A stretch of 64,000 bases of DNA from Burkholderia humptydooensis (GTDB taxonomy: Bacteria > Pseudomonadota > Gammaproteobacteria > Burkholderiales > Burkholderiaceae), in assembly GCF_001513745.1 (NCBI RefSeq), contig NZ_CP013382.1, positions 2,728,001 to 2,792,000 on the forward strand, in the 5' to 3' direction. Both the position numbers and the translations under genes were made by a program. Within the stretch, counting starts at the first letter, position 1; each line of letters opens with the position of its first letter. A model generated the notes under the pieces. It made no database searches. It was not told the DNA's origin and saw nothing but the letters and a program-made list of their open reading frames with translations. Positions 25,730-36,394 of this stretch are shown here, piece after piece.

Positions 25730-26575
25730 ATGAAAAACAGTCGCGCATTCACGATGCTCGCCATCGCCATCCTGGCGGGGCTGGCCGCCGTCGCCTTCGC
25801 TTCGCGATGGCTCGTGCAGACCTCGAGCAGCGCCGTCACACCCGTCGCGGTCGCCGCGACCGACGTGAACCTCGGCGAGCCGCTCGGCCCGAACCAGTTG
25901 CGCATCGTCAACTGGCCGACGGCCAGCGTGCCGCCCGGCGCGTTCACCGATCTCAAGCCGCTCGAAGGCCGCGTCGTGCGCACGAGCCTTGCGCGCGGCG
26001 AGCCCGTGCTCGGCACGAAGCTCGCGCCCATCGGCACGAAGGGCGGCCTGTCCGCCGTGATCGCCCCCGGGCACCGCGCGATCACCGTGCGCGTGAACGA
26101 CGTGGTCGGCGTCGCGGGCTTCGCGCTGCCGGGCAACTACGTCGACGTGATCGTCAACACGCAGGAACAGTCGAAGGCCGATCCGCAGCAGAGCATCTCG
26201 AAGATCGTGCTCGAGAAGATCCTCGTGCTCGCCGTCGCGCAGCAGGTGAGCCGCGACGACACCGCGCCGAAGGTCGTCAACGCGGTCACGCTCGAAGTGT
26301 CGCCCGACCAGGCGGAGAAGCTCGATCTCGCGCGCAGCGTCGGCACGCTGTCGCTCGTGCTGCGCAACCAGATCGACAAGGACGCGCTGAACACCGGCGG
26401 CGCGACGAAGAACACGCTGCTCGGCCAGCCGGCGGCCGTGCCAGCGAGCGTCGCGGCGCCCGCCGCGCAACCGCGTCCCGTGCGCATGCGCGTCGTCGCG
26501 CATGCGCGCGGCGCGGCCGGCCGCGACTGCGTCGGCGTGTTGTCCGGCGTGACGGGCAGCGTCGAATGTTTCTGA
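25730..26575 (+). CDS. cpaB: Flp pilus assembly protein CpaB/RcpC
   Basis: 281 residues from the ATG at 25730 with a GAGGAGTACC site; an in-frame upstream start at 25703 is weaker. One N-terminal membrane helix (MLAIAILAGLAAVAFASRWLV) is followed by the SAF-like domain (VNLGEPLGPNQLRIVNWP) and the conserved APGHRAITVRVNDVVGVAGFALPGNYVDV. RcpC/CpaB is periplasmic, binds the secretin and is thought to hold it against peptidoglycan. The last about 50 residues (QPRPVRMRVVAHARG...VECF) are unusually Arg/Ala-rich. Confidence 0.93.
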   Translation: MKNSRAFTMLAIAILAGLAAVAFASRWLVQTSSSAVTPVAVAATDVNLGEPLGPNQLRIVNWPTASVPPGAFTDLKPLEGRVVRTSLARGEPVLGTKLAPIGTKGGLSAVIAPGHRAITVRVNDVVGVAGFALPGNYVDVIVNTQEQSKADPQQSISKIVLEKILVLAVAQQVSRDDTAPKVVNAVTLEVSPDQAEKLDLARSVGTLSLVLRNQIDKDALNTGGATKNTLLGQPAAVPASVAAPAAQPRPVRMRVVAHARGAAGRDCVGVLSGVTGSVECF

Positions 26576-26686
26576 CACAAGTGGCAAAGCACTGACGATG
26601 CCTGGCGTTTCCGCTGCCCGTTTGCGTTCCGGCAGCTTTGATAGTCAAACCCGGCGCACTGCGCCGGGCACTGGGGACCACACGAA

Positions 26687-28720
26687 ATGGACACCAAATC
26701 GCAACTTTCCCGGCCGACGCCGACGCGCTCGCGCGTCGTGCGCGGCGCGGCGCTCGCCGCCGCGTGCTGCGCCGGGCTCTTCACCGTCTTCGCCGCGGCC
26801 GCGCAGGACGCCGTCGAGAACGCCGCGATCGCGAAGGGCACGGCGGCGGCGCCGATGGCGATCGGTCGCGGGCCGATGCAGATGACGATCAGCATGGCGC
26901 CCGCGCCCGCCGCCGGCGCGGCGGCCGCAGCCGCCGCCGCGCCGCTGCGCGGCCCGAACTGCGTCGGCGAGATGCGCGAGTCGACGAACGTGAGCGTGCC
27001 GCTCGGCAAGTCGCTGCTCGTGCCGCTCGACGAACCGGTGCGCAACCGCACGATCGGCAACCCGGCGGTCGCGCAGGCGACGATGGTATCGCCGCGCACG
27101 CTCTATCTCGTCGGCATGTCGGTCGGCACGACGAACATGATCGTCCAGGGCAAGAGCGGCGCGTGCCAGATCATCGACGTCGCGGTCGGCGCGGACGCGG
27201 ACGGCCTGCAGACGTCGCTGCGGCAACTGATGCCGCGCGAGCGCGACATCCGCGTGTCGACCGCGGCGGACACGATCGTGCTCGCGGGCAACGTGTCGAG
27301 CGCGCAGGCCGCGCAGCAGGCGGTCGCGATCGCGAAGGCATACAGCGACCGCACGAACGCCGGCGCCGCCGGCAACGGCAACGGCAACGGTGGCGGCGGC
27401 AGCTCGCGCGCCGACGTGCTGAACATGCTGACCGTCACGTCGCCGCAGCAGGTGATGCTCGAAGTGAAGGTCGCCGAGGTATCGAAGACGCTGATCAACC
27501 AGATGGGATCGGCCGTCAACATCCAGGGCGGCTTCGGCTCTTGGACGGGCGCGCTCATGACGAGCCTGCTCACGGGCGTCGGCAGCGGCATCGTGGCGAG
27601 CAAGTCGAACAAGCTGCCGCTCAGTGGGGCAATCGACGCACAGGACACCGACCAGCCGGTGAAGATCCTCGCCGAGCCGCGGCTCGTCACGATCAGCGGC
27701 CAGGAAGCGACGTTTCTCGCGGGCGGCAAGATCTTCATCCCGGTGCCGCAGAGCAGCGGCATCGGCACGAACACGATCACGCTGCAGGAAGAGGAATTCG
27801 GCGTCGGGCTGAAGTTCACGCCGACCGTGCTGTCGAACGGCCGGATCAGCCTGAAGGTCGCGCCCGAGGTGTCCGAGCTGTCGCCAACGGGCGTCACGCT
27901 GTCCGCGTCGAACGTGGGCAACGTGTCGATCCTGCCGCTCATCACGACGCGGCGCGCATCGACGACCGTGCAGATGAACGACGGCGAGACGTTCGCGATC
28001 GGCGGCCTCATCAAGGACAACGCGCAGGGCACGCTCAAGGCGCTGCCGGGCATCGGCGAGCTGCCGGTGCTCGGCGCGCTGTTCCGCAGCACGTCGTTCC
28101 AGCAGGACCGCACCGAGCTCGTGTTCATCATCACGCCGCATCTGGTGAAGCCGCTCGACACCGCCGACGTGCCGCTGCCGACCGACAGCTTCACGAAGCC
28201 GAACGAAGCCGACGTCTATGCGACGGGCAACATGGAAGGCCGTGGCGGACTGCGTCAGCACGGCGCCGCGCCCGCGAATGCTGCGCCCGCGAATGCCGCG
28301 CCGATGAGCGCCGCTCCGGCCGATGCCGCGCCTGCCGCTGTCGCCGCGCCGGCCAAGGACGCGCTGGCGAGCCCCGCGCCCGCGAAGAATGCGCCGGCTG
28401 CGGCGCAAACGTCCGCGCCCGCAGCGCAGCCGGCTAAGCCCGCGACACCCCCCGCGACCGCGCGCCCGTCGGCGACCGTGCAGGCGCCGCCGCTCGCACC
28501 GCCGGACGCCGCCGCGACCGCGCAACGGCAAGGCGCGCGCGCGACTGCGCCGGACGCGGCGCGCGCCGGTCTCGCCGCGCCCGCGGCAGCCGCCGCGCCG
28601 CCTGCTCCCGTGGCGCTCGCGACGCCGGCCGCAGCCGGCTCGAACGCGAAGCATCAGGGCGCGCAGCCGCCGCAACAACTCGCCAACGCAAGCGCGATCG
28701 CGCAAGACTTCGATCGCTGA
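26687..28720 (+). CDS. cpaC: Tad secretin CpaC/RcpA with a long Ala/Pro tail
   Basis: 677 residues. A signal peptide is followed by the pilus N-terminal domain (GKSLLVPLDEPVRNRTIGNPAVAQ), a BON-like region (DTIVLAGNVSSAQAAQQAV) and the secretin core (AEPRLVTISGQEATFLAGGK, FTPTVLSNGRISLKVAPEVSELS, VPVLGALFRS-like LPVLGALFRS, ELVFIITPHLV). It forms the outer-membrane pore of the pilus. The core ends near residue 520; the remaining about 150 residues are almost only Ala, Pro and Thr with ANAAP repeats. That makes it longer than typical RcpA/CpaC. The tail may be periplasmic or surface-exposed. Confidence 0.93.
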   Translation: MDTKSQLSRPTPTRSRVVRGAALAAACCAGLFTVFAAAAQDAVENAAIAKGTAAAPMAIGRGPMQMTISMAPAPAAGAAAAAAAAPLRGPNCVGEMRESTNVSVPLGKSLLVPLDEPVRNRTIGNPAVAQATMVSPRTLYLVGMSVGTTNMIVQGKSGACQIIDVAVGADADGLQTSLRQLMPRERDIRVSTAADTIVLAGNVSSAQAAQQAVAIAKAYSDRTNAGAAGNGNGNGGGGSSRADVLNMLTVTSPQQVMLEVKVAEVSKTLINQMGSAVNIQGGFGSWTGALMTSLLTGVGSGIVASKSNKLPLSGAIDAQDTDQPVKILAEPRLVTISGQEATFLAGGKIFIPVPQSSGIGTNTITLQEEEFGVGLKFTPTVLSNGRISLKVAPEVSELSPTGVTLSASNVGNVSILPLITTRRASTTVQMNDGETFAIGGLIKDNAQGTLKALPGIGELPVLGALFRSTSFQQDRTELVFIITPHLVKPLDTADVPLPTDSFTKPNEADVYATGNMEGRGGLRQHGAAPANAAPANAAPMSAAPADAAPAAVAAPAKDALASPAPAKNAPAAAQTSAPAAQPAKPATPPATARPSATVQAPPLAPPDAAATAQRQGARATAPDAARAGLAAPAAAAAPPAPVALATPAAAGSNAKHQGAQPPQQLANASAIAQDFDR

Positions 28721-28743
28721 ACCACATCGCCAAGGGGACGCTC

Positions 28744-29049
28744 ATGAACCTCGATTACTTCACGCTGACGCGCCGCCTCGTGCTCGCCGCGTCGCTCGCC
28801 GCCTCGCTCGGCGGCTGCATGTCCAGCACGCCCGTCTGGGACAGCCGCTTCGGCGATTCGGTGCGCGCCGTGATGCACGCGCAGATCATCGATCCGCACG
28901 CGGCCGAGCACGCGCAGTCCGCGCCCGGCGTCGACGGGCGCGCGGCCGCCGCCGCGCTCGACAACTACGACAGGTCGTTCCAGCAGATCGAGCCCACGCC
29001 GAACGCGTTCGTGATCGGCGTCGGCGGCGGCAAGACGGGCGGTCAATAA
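28744..29049 (+). CDS. Small lipoprotein of the Tad operon
   Basis: 101 residues with a signal sequence and lipobox (SLGGC, Cys at about 22) after MNLDYFTLTRRLV. The mature part has WDSRFGDSVRAVMHAQIIDPHAA, also seen in short lipoproteins beside Burkholderia/Ralstonia-type Tad loci, and ends in GGGKTGGQ. Its position after the secretin suggests a pilotin-like or CpaD/RcpB-like role, but sequence alone does not prove this. It lies 23 bp after cpaC and 25 bp before tadG. Confidence 0.75.
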   Translation: MNLDYFTLTRRLVLAASLAASLGGCMSSTPVWDSRFGDSVRAVMHAQIIDPHAAEHAQSAPGVDGRAAAAALDNYDRSFQQIEPTPNAFVIGVGGGKTGGQ

Positions 29050-29074
29050 CCACCATTCGCTCAGGGAGACCGTC

Positions 29075-30331
29075 ATGTCTCGCGTCACTTTCTCGTCAGG
29101 CGCCGCCCTTCACGGCGGGCGGCGCCGCCAGCGCGGCGTCGTGTCGATCCTCGTCGCGCTGATGCTCGCGGTGCTGATCGGCTTCGTCGGCCTCGCGCTG
29201 GATCTCGGCAAGCTCTACGTGACGCGCAGCGAGCTGCAGAACAGCGCGGACGCATGCGCGCTCGCCGCCGCGCGCGACCTGACGGGCGCAATCAACCTGT
29301 CCGTGCCGGAGGCGGCCGGCATCACCGCCGGCCATCTCAACTACGCGCTGTTCGAGCAGTTTCCGGTTCAGATGCTGACGAACTCGAACGTCACGTTCAG
29401 CAATTCGCTCAGCAATCCGTTCCAGCCGAAGAGCTCGATCGCCTCGCCGTCGTCGATCAAGTACGTGAAGTGCACGACGTCGCGAACGGGCATCGTCAAC
29501 TGGTTCATCCAGACGCTCAACATGGTGCCGGGCGTGAGCGTCGCGAACGCGTCGGTGTCCGCGACGGCCGTCGCCACCGTCGGCGCCGCGCAGACCACCT
29601 GCGCGATCCCGGTGTTCGTCTGCAAGGCCGGCACGCAGACGAGCCCGCCCGTCGCCGGCGCGACGTACAACATCGGCGACTGGCTCGCCGTGAAGACGGG
29701 CTCGCCGCCGTCGTTCGGCGCGGGCAACTTCGGCTGGTCGGCGCTCGACGGATCGAACAGCGCAGCGTCGATCAAGAGCGAGCTGACGGGCAACTACTGC
29801 GCGCTGCCCGCCACCGGCTCGCAGGTCGGCACGCCGGGCAACAAGGTCGCGGACAGCGCCGCATACAACACGCGCTTCGGCATCTATGCGAATCCGTACA
29901 AGGACCCGTCGTACGGCACGCCCGATTTCACCGGCTACGCATACGACGCGACCACGTGGCCCGCGCAGAGCAACGCGTACTCGGATTTCGTGAGCAAGCG
30001 CCTGACGTTCACGAGCTACCAGGGCGACCATCTTTCCGGCATCACCACAAGCGGCACGTACAACGCGAGCTACTACCCGGCGGGCGCCGATCGGCGGCTC
30101 GCGCTCGCGCCCGAGGTCGACTGCACGGTGCTGCTGAGCGGCCACAGCGCGCCCGTGCTGTCGTGGGACTGCGTGCTGATGCTCGATCCGATGGGTTCCG
30201 GCGGCAGTGCGGGCCCGATCCATCTCGAGTACCGCGGCTCGTCGACAGCCGCCGGCAGCCCGTGCGCGACGCAAGGCACGCCCGGCAACGGCAGCTCGGT
30301 GGGCCCGCAAGTGCCCGTGCTGCTCCAATGA
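29075..30331 (+). CDS. tadG: TadG-like pilus assembly protein
   Basis: 418 residues. The N-terminus RQRGVVSILVALMLAVLIGFVGLALDLGKLYVTRSELQNSADACALAAARDL is the TadG/DUF2134 pattern: a pseudopilin-like helix followed by a domain that sits outside the inner membrane. The usual Glu at +5 of pseudopilins is missing (VVSILV), as commonly seen in TadG. The rest is Ser/Gly/Asn-rich with scattered Cys (TTCAIPVFVCKAG, NYCALPATG) that may form disulfides. Its stop overlaps an upstream ATG of the next gene (ATGA). Confidence 0.85.
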   Translation: MSRVTFSSGAALHGGRRRQRGVVSILVALMLAVLIGFVGLALDLGKLYVTRSELQNSADACALAAARDLTGAINLSVPEAAGITAGHLNYALFEQFPVQMLTNSNVTFSNSLSNPFQPKSSIASPSSIKYVKCTTSRTGIVNWFIQTLNMVPGVSVANASVSATAVATVGAAQTTCAIPVFVCKAGTQTSPPVAGATYNIGDWLAVKTGSPPSFGAGNFGWSALDGSNSAASIKSELTGNYCALPATGSQVGTPGNKVADSAAYNTRFGIYANPYKDPSYGTPDFTGYAYDATTWPAQSNAYSDFVSKRLTFTSYQGDHLSGITTSGTYNASYYPAGADRRLALAPEVDCTVLLSGHSAPVLSWDCVLMLDPMGSGGSAGPIHLEYRGSSTAAGSPCATQGTPGNGSSVGPQVPVLLQ

Positions 30332-30354
30332 ACCCGCAACCACAAGAGACGATC

Positions 30355-30897
30355 ATGAACCGACTCTCATTCCGCTCCCGTCCGTCGCGGATGCGCGGCG
30401 CCGTCGCGGTGGAATTCGCGATCGTGATGATCCCGCTCGTGCTGCTCGCGACCGGCGTCGCGGAATTCGGCCGCGCGATCTATCAGTACGAGGCGTTGAC
30501 GAAAGCGACGCGCGATGCGACGCGCTACCTGTCGACGTACCTGTCGACCGACCCTGCCTATCCGGTCGCGCAGGCGCAGTGCCTTGCCGTCTACGGCAGC
30601 ACGACCTGCGGCTCGACGGGCAGCGAGCTCGCGCCGGGCCTCGCGACGTCGATGGTCATCGTGTGCGACGCGTCGCACACGACGAACTGCAGCGACTCGT
30701 CCGATCCGGCGCAGTTCGCGAGCGTGCCGACCTACGACACGAACAACGGCTCGCCCGATCCGGCAAGCCTCGCGGGCAGCATGAATCTCGTCGAGGTCAA
30801 GATCAAGGGCTATCGGTACCAGCCGATCCCTGTGTTTCCGGGGCTGCCGGCCTTGACCTTCGGCAACATCGTCACCGTGATGAGGCAGGTGTCATGA
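30355..30897 (+). CDS. tadE: TadE-family pseudopilin 1
   Basis: 180 residues from the ATG at 30355 (AAGAGAC site); an ATG at 30328 gives an ATGA overlap with tadG and 9 more residues. The type IVb prepilin site MRG/AVAVEFAIVMIPLVLL has Gly at -1, Glu at +5 and Phe at +6. AEFGRAIYQYEALTKATRDATRYLS is conserved in TadE. A cysteine-containing globular part follows (CLAVYGSTTCG, VCDASHTTNCS). It is a minor pilin or assembly factor processed by TadV. The stop overlaps the next start. Confidence 0.9.
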   Translation: MNRLSFRSRPSRMRGAVAVEFAIVMIPLVLLATGVAEFGRAIYQYEALTKATRDATRYLSTYLSTDPAYPVAQAQCLAVYGSTTCGSTGSELAPGLATSMVIVCDASHTTNCSDSSDPAQFASVPTYDTNNGSPDPASLAGSMNLVEVKIKGYRYQPIPVFPGLPALTFGNIVTVMRQVS

Positions 30898-31355
30898 ACG
30901 CGCGCCCCTTCCCCCTCATTCGGCGCCGGGCGCAGCGCGGCGCGGCGGCCGTCGAGTTCGCGCTCGTCGCCGCGATCCTCTGCACGATCCTGATCGGCAT
31001 CTGCGAGTTCGGCCGCGTGCTGTTCTACTGGAACACCGCGAGCGAGGCGGTGCGGCTCGGCGCGCGCACGGCGACCGTCTGCGACGCCGACGCGTCCGTC
31101 GTGAAGACCCGCATCAGCCAGTTGATGCCGCTCATCGGCAACGCGAACGTGAGCCTCGCGTACACGCCCGCCGGCTGCGATTCCGACGCAGCGACGGCGC
31201 GCAGCACCTGCACGTTCGTCACCGTGTCGGTCACGAACGTGACGGTCAGGACGCTGATTCCGTTCGTGCCGCTCACGCTCTCGATGCCGCCCTTCGTCAC
31301 CACGCTGCCCCGCGAAAGTCTCTCGACGTCGACGGGCGGCTCGGTCTGTCAATGA
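30894..31355 (+). CDS. tadF: TadE-family pseudopilin 2 (TadE/TadF)
   Basis: 153 residues. QRG/AAAVEFALVAAILCTILIGICEFGRVLFYWNTASEAVRLGARTA carries the same pseudopilin cleavage pattern as the preceding gene. The C-terminal globular part has two Cys pairs (VCDADAS, GCDSDAATARSTCTF). It starts inside the tadE stop (ATGA) and so is likely translated from the same message. The TadF label is by position; the family is TadE-like. Confidence 0.85.
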   Translation: MNARPFPLIRRRAQRGAAAVEFALVAAILCTILIGICEFGRVLFYWNTASEAVRLGARTATVCDADASVVKTRISQLMPLIGNANVSLAYTPAGCDSDAATARSTCTFVTVSVTNVTVRTLIPFVPLTLSMPPFVTTLPRESLSTSTGGSVCQ

Positions 31356-31378
31356 ACCCCTACACGAGATCAACGACC

Positions 31379-32587
31379 ATGATCAACATCCTCGTCGCTT
31401 CCGAAGACGCATCGCGGCTCGCGCATCTCGCGCGGCTCGTCGCCGACGCCGGCCGCTATCGCATCACGCGCACGGTCGGCCGCGCCGCGCAGATCGTGCA
31501 GCGCACGGACGGGCTCGACGCCTTCGACATCCTGATGATCGACGGCGTCGCGCTCGACGCCGCCGAGCTCGCCGCGATCGAAAAGCTGAGCCGCCTGCAT
31601 CCGGGGCTCACGTGCATGCTCGTGACGACCGACGCGTCGTCGCAGACGCTGCTCGACGCGATGCGCGCCGGCGTGCGCGACGTGCTGCACTGGCCGGTCG
31701 AGCCGCGCGCGCTCGACGACGCGTTCAAGCGCGCGGCCGCGCAGTGCACGCAGCGCAATACGCCCGACACGCGGATCGTGTCGTTCATGTCGTGCAAGGG
31801 CGGCGCGGGCACGAGCTTCATCGCGGGGAACGTCGCGTACGAAATCGCCGAATGCTCGAAGCGCCGCACGCTGCTGATCGACCTGAACCAGCAGTTCGCA
31901 GACGCCGCGTTCCTCGTCAGCGACCAGACGCCGCCGTCGAGCATCGCGCAGCTCTGCGGGCAGCTCGAAAGAATGGACGGCGCGTTTCTCGACGCGAGCG
32001 TCGTGCGCGTGACGGATTCGTTCCACGTGCTCGCGGGCGCGGGCGATCCGGTCAAGGCCGCCGACATCCGCGAGGATGCGCTCGAATGGATTCTCGGCGT
32101 TGCCTTGCCGCGCTACGACTTCGTGATCTTCGAGCTCGGCGTCAGCCTGAACGCGGTGTCGATGGTCGCGCTCGACCGCAGCGACCACATCGAAGTCGTG
32201 CTGCAGCCGAGCATGCCGCATGTGCGTGCGGCGCGCCGCCTGCAGGAGCTGCTCGTGTCGCTCGGCTGCCCGCTCGATCGCATCCAGCTCGTGCTGAACC
32301 GGCAGACGCGCACGTCCGAGCGCGCGCGCGCGGCGCTCGAAGAAGTGCTGAGCATGCGCGCGGCGCACGTGATTCCCGACGATCCCGCCGCGGTCGGCGA
32401 GGCCGTCGACCAGGGCGTCCCGCTTTCGCGGCTCGCGCGCGGCTGCGGCGTCGCACGCAGCCTGCAGGCGTTCGCCAAGCAGCTCGTCGAAGGCGAACAG
32501 CGCCCGCAGCGAGACAGCGAGCGCGACGCGCCGCTCTTCGCCCGGCTCTTCACCCGCGGCGCGGCCCCCAAACTCAAATCGATGTAA
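31379..32587 (+). CDS. tadZ: Tad localisation ATPase TadZ/CpaE
   Basis: 402 residues from the ATG at 31379; an ATG at 31352 would overlap tadF. The first about 125 residues form an atypical receiver domain (INILVASEDASRLAHLARLV, IDGVALDAAELAAIEKL). The rest is a ParA/MinD-like ATPase with a deviant Walker A, SCKGGAGTSF, and a conserved VIFELGVSLNAVS. CpaE/TadZ places the pilus machine at its cellular site. The missing second Lys/Ser in the P-loop is usual for the family. Confidence 0.92.
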   Translation: MINILVASEDASRLAHLARLVADAGRYRITRTVGRAAQIVQRTDGLDAFDILMIDGVALDAAELAAIEKLSRLHPGLTCMLVTTDASSQTLLDAMRAGVRDVLHWPVEPRALDDAFKRAAAQCTQRNTPDTRIVSFMSCKGGAGTSFIAGNVAYEIAECSKRRTLLIDLNQQFADAAFLVSDQTPPSSIAQLCGQLERMDGAFLDASVVRVTDSFHVLAGAGDPVKAADIREDALEWILGVALPRYDFVIFELGVSLNAVSMVALDRSDHIEVVLQPSMPHVRAARRLQELLVSLGCPLDRIQLVLNRQTRTSERARAALEEVLSMRAAHVIPDDPAAVGEAVDQGVPLSRLARGCGVARSLQAFAKQLVEGEQRPQRDSERDAPLFARLFTRGAAPKLKSM

Positions 32588-32608
32588 CCCCCGTTCGAGG
32601 AGACCATC

Positions 32609-33976
<1,368 letters not shown>

Positions 33977-34002
33977 GCCCGCGCTGCATGAAGGAGCCCG
34001 TC

Positions 34003-34980
34003 ATGGACCCGATTTTCTACGGTTTCGTCCTGCTGCTGTTCGTCGCCGTGGTGCTGGCGTTCGAAGGCGTCTATCAATGGTGGAACGCCCGCCACGGGCC
34101 GGCCGCGCGGCGCATCGAGGCCCGCATCCGCGCGATGTCGGCGGGCGGCCAGGTGCAGAAGGAACGGCTGTCGATCCTCAAGGAGCGGATGCTCAACGAC
34201 GCGAAGCCGTTCGACCGCCTGCTGATGCGCATGCCGCGCGTGCAGACGCTCGACCTGCTGATCGAGCAGTCGGGCCTCACGTGGTCGGTCGTGAAGCTCG
34301 CGTGGATCTCGCTCGCGATTCCGTTCGCCGCGTTCGTCGCGCTCAGCTTCGCGCCGCTGCCGCTGTGGGTCGCGGCAGTGGCTTCCGTCGCGACGATATG
34401 CCTGCCGACACTGTTCGTGTTGCACTGCCGGACACGCCGCCTGCGCAAGCTCGAACGGCAGTTGCCGGACACCTGCGACACGATCGCGCGCGCACTGCGC
34501 GCCGGCCACGCGTTCTCGAGCGCGATCTCGATGGTGGGCGGCGAGTTCGCCGAGCCGATGGGCGGCGAGTTCCGGATCACGTTCGATGAGATCAACTACG
34601 GCGTGCCGCTGCAGGAGGCGCTGCTGAATCTCGCGACGCGCGTGCCGGTGCCCGATCTGCGCTACTTCGTGATCGCGGTGCTGATCCAGCGCGAAACGGG
34701 CGGCAATCTCGCCGAGCTGCTCGACGGCATCGCGCTCCTGATCCGCGAGCGCTTCAAGCTGTTCGACAAGGTCCGCGTGCTGTCGGCGGAAGGCAAGCTG
34801 TCCGCGCTGATCCTGACGCTGCTGCCGTTCGGCACGGCGGGACTGCTGTCGGTCATGAATCCCGATTTCATCGCGGTGCTCTGGCAGGACCCGGCCGGCA
34901 TCCTGCTCGTCGGGATGACGATCGCGTCGATGGCGTTCGGCATCCTGTGGATGCGGCACATCATCCGCATTCGCGTGTGA
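34003..34980 (+). CDS. tadB: Tad inner-membrane platform protein TadB
   Basis: 325 residues from the ATG at 34003, with AAGGAG 7 nt upstream. An ATG at 33988 precedes that site and is less likely. An N-terminal helix, a helix pair at about 100-140, the GspF-like domain (LPDTCDTIARALRAGHAFSSAISMVGGEF, QRETGGNLAELLDGIALLIRERF) and two C-terminal helices fit TadB. With TadC it forms the platform on which TadA acts. Confidence 0.94.
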   Translation: MDPIFYGFVLLLFVAVVLAFEGVYQWWNARHGPAARRIEARIRAMSAGGQVQKERLSILKERMLNDAKPFDRLLMRMPRVQTLDLLIEQSGLTWSVVKLAWISLAIPFAAFVALSFAPLPLWVAAVASVATICLPTLFVLHCRTRRLRKLERQLPDTCDTIARALRAGHAFSSAISMVGGEFAEPMGGEFRITFDEINYGVPLQEALLNLATRVPVPDLRYFVIAVLIQRETGGNLAELLDGIALLIRERFKLFDKVRVLSAEGKLSALILTLLPFGTAGLLSVMNPDFIAVLWQDPAGILLVGMTIASMAFGILWMRHIIRIRV

Positions 34981-35034
34981 AGCGGCGCGCTACGCATCCG
35001 GCCATCATTCGTTGAACGACATTCGGGGACTGTC

Positions 35035-36003
35035 ATGGAAAACCTCAACGTCATGCATATCCTGCTGCTGCTCGGCCTGTTCGCGATCGTCGTCGCGGGC
35101 GTGATGGCCGCGTGGCTCGCATTCGCGCCGCGCGGCCTCGCGCGGCGGCTCGCGCAGATCGGCGGCGGCGGCGGCGCCGGCGCGGTTGCGGCGGGCGACA
35201 GCCCGGCGCCGCCGGCCGTCTGGGTCGAGAAGCTCGCCGAGATCTCGCAGCCGATCTCGAGGCTGTCGCTGCCGAAGTCCGGCTGGGAGAACTCGCCGCT
35301 GCGGCTGCGCCTCATCAACGCCGGCTGGCGCTCGCCTGGCGCCGCGCACCTGTACTTCGCCGCGAAGACCGTGCTCGCGCTCACGCTGCCCGCGGTCGCG
35401 ATGCCGTTCATGATCGGCACCGCGCTCGGCGACAACCCATACGCGGTATCGGCGATGGTCTTGCTGATCGGCGGGTTCGGCTTCTATCTGCCGAACGCGA
35501 TGCTGTCGCGCCACATCCGGTTGCGGCAGCGCAAGATCATCGAGGATTTTCCGGACGCGCTCGATCTGCTGACCGTGTGCGTCGAAGCGGGGCTCGGCCT
35601 CGACGCGGCGCTGACGAAGGTCGCCGACGAGCTGCGGCTGCGCAGCCCGATCGTCGCGGACGAGCTCGGGCTGATGCTGCTCGAGATACGCTCCGGCTTC
35701 GCGAAGGACGCCGCGCTGCGCAACCTCGCGCTGCGCACGGGCGCCGAGGACGTCGACGCGTTCTGCGCGATGCTGATCCAGGCGGACCGCTTCGGGACGA
35801 GCATCGGCGCGTCGCTGCGCGTGCTGTCCGACACGCTGCGCACGCAGCGGCGGATGCGCGCCGAGGAGCGCGCGGCTAAGATCGCGCTGAAGCTGCTGTT
35901 TCCGCTGATCTTCTGCATCTTTCCCGCGCTGCTGACGGTGCTGCTCGGGCCCGCGTTCATCCACATCTACCGGACGCTGCTGCCGACGATGGCGAGCGGC
36001 TGA
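35035..36003 (+). CDS. tadC: Tad inner-membrane platform protein TadC
   Basis: 322 residues. N-terminal helices, then a GspF-like domain with DFPDALDLLTVCVEAGLGLDAALTKVADEL, FCAMLIQADRFGTSIGASLRVLSDTLR and RAEERAAKIALKLLFPLIFCIFPA. It is the usual partner of TadB and the last gene of the operon here, followed by a terminator at 36009. No tadD gene (a TPR lipoprotein) was seen next to it, unlike in many Tad loci. Confidence 0.94.
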   Translation: MENLNVMHILLLLGLFAIVVAGVMAAWLAFAPRGLARRLAQIGGGGGAGAVAAGDSPAPPAVWVEKLAEISQPISRLSLPKSGWENSPLRLRLINAGWRSPGAAHLYFAAKTVLALTLPAVAMPFMIGTALGDNPYAVSAMVLLIGGFGFYLPNAMLSRHIRLRQRKIIEDFPDALDLLTVCVEAGLGLDAALTKVADELRLRSPIVADELGLMLLEIRSGFAKDAALRNLALRTGAEDVDAFCAMLIQADRFGTSIGASLRVLSDTLRTQRRMRAEERAAKIALKLLFPLIFCIFPALLTVLLGPAFIHIYRTLLPTMASG

Positions 36004-36008
36004 GCAAC

Positions 36009-36035
36009 GCCCGCGGCGGCGGCGGGCGGCTTTTT
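36009..36035 (+). terminator. Probable intrinsic terminator of the Tad operon
   Basis: GCCCGC (36009-36014) pairs with GCGGGC (36022-36027) around a 7-nt loop, followed by GGC and TTTTT at 36031-36035. It starts 6 bp after the tadC stop. The stem is short and the T-run only five, so efficiency is uncertain. Confidence 0.6.
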
Positions 36036-36251
36036 CCGCCGTGCCGCCGGCGCCGCCCGGCGGTCAGCCCGCCGCGCCGACAACAAGAAGTCCAAAGCAG
36101 CGCGGCGGGTGGGGCGTCGATTGCCGCTCCTCCCGCCGCGTGCGGCGACGATGCGCCCGCTCGCCGCACGCTTCGCTCGGTCATTCCGTCATCCCGACAT
36201 GCCGAAATCCTGATAGAAACGCGCCGCGTACCCGTCCGGCTTGGGGCCCGT

Positions 36252-36371
36252 TCACGCCCAGGTGAGGCCCTGAGCCGGCTTGCTCGCGAGATCGGGCACG
36301 GAGCCGTCGCGCTTGAGCGTCGCGAGCACGATGCCCGAATTCGTCGACATCACGCCGGGGCGGCACGCATC
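36252..36371 (-). pseudogene. C-terminal remnant of an Lrp/AsnC-type regulator
   Basis: On the minus strand, CRPGVMSTNSGIVLATLKRD reads like the last strand and helix of the Lrp/AsnC ligand-binding domain (pattern PGV..T.S.IVL..LK), followed by a short tail and a stop at 36252. Nothing upstream in frame gives the HTH or the rest of the domain. It lies between the Tad terminator and the gntR stop. Confidence 0.4.
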
Positions 36372-36394
36372 GAGCAGGGCCGCCCCGCGCTGCG

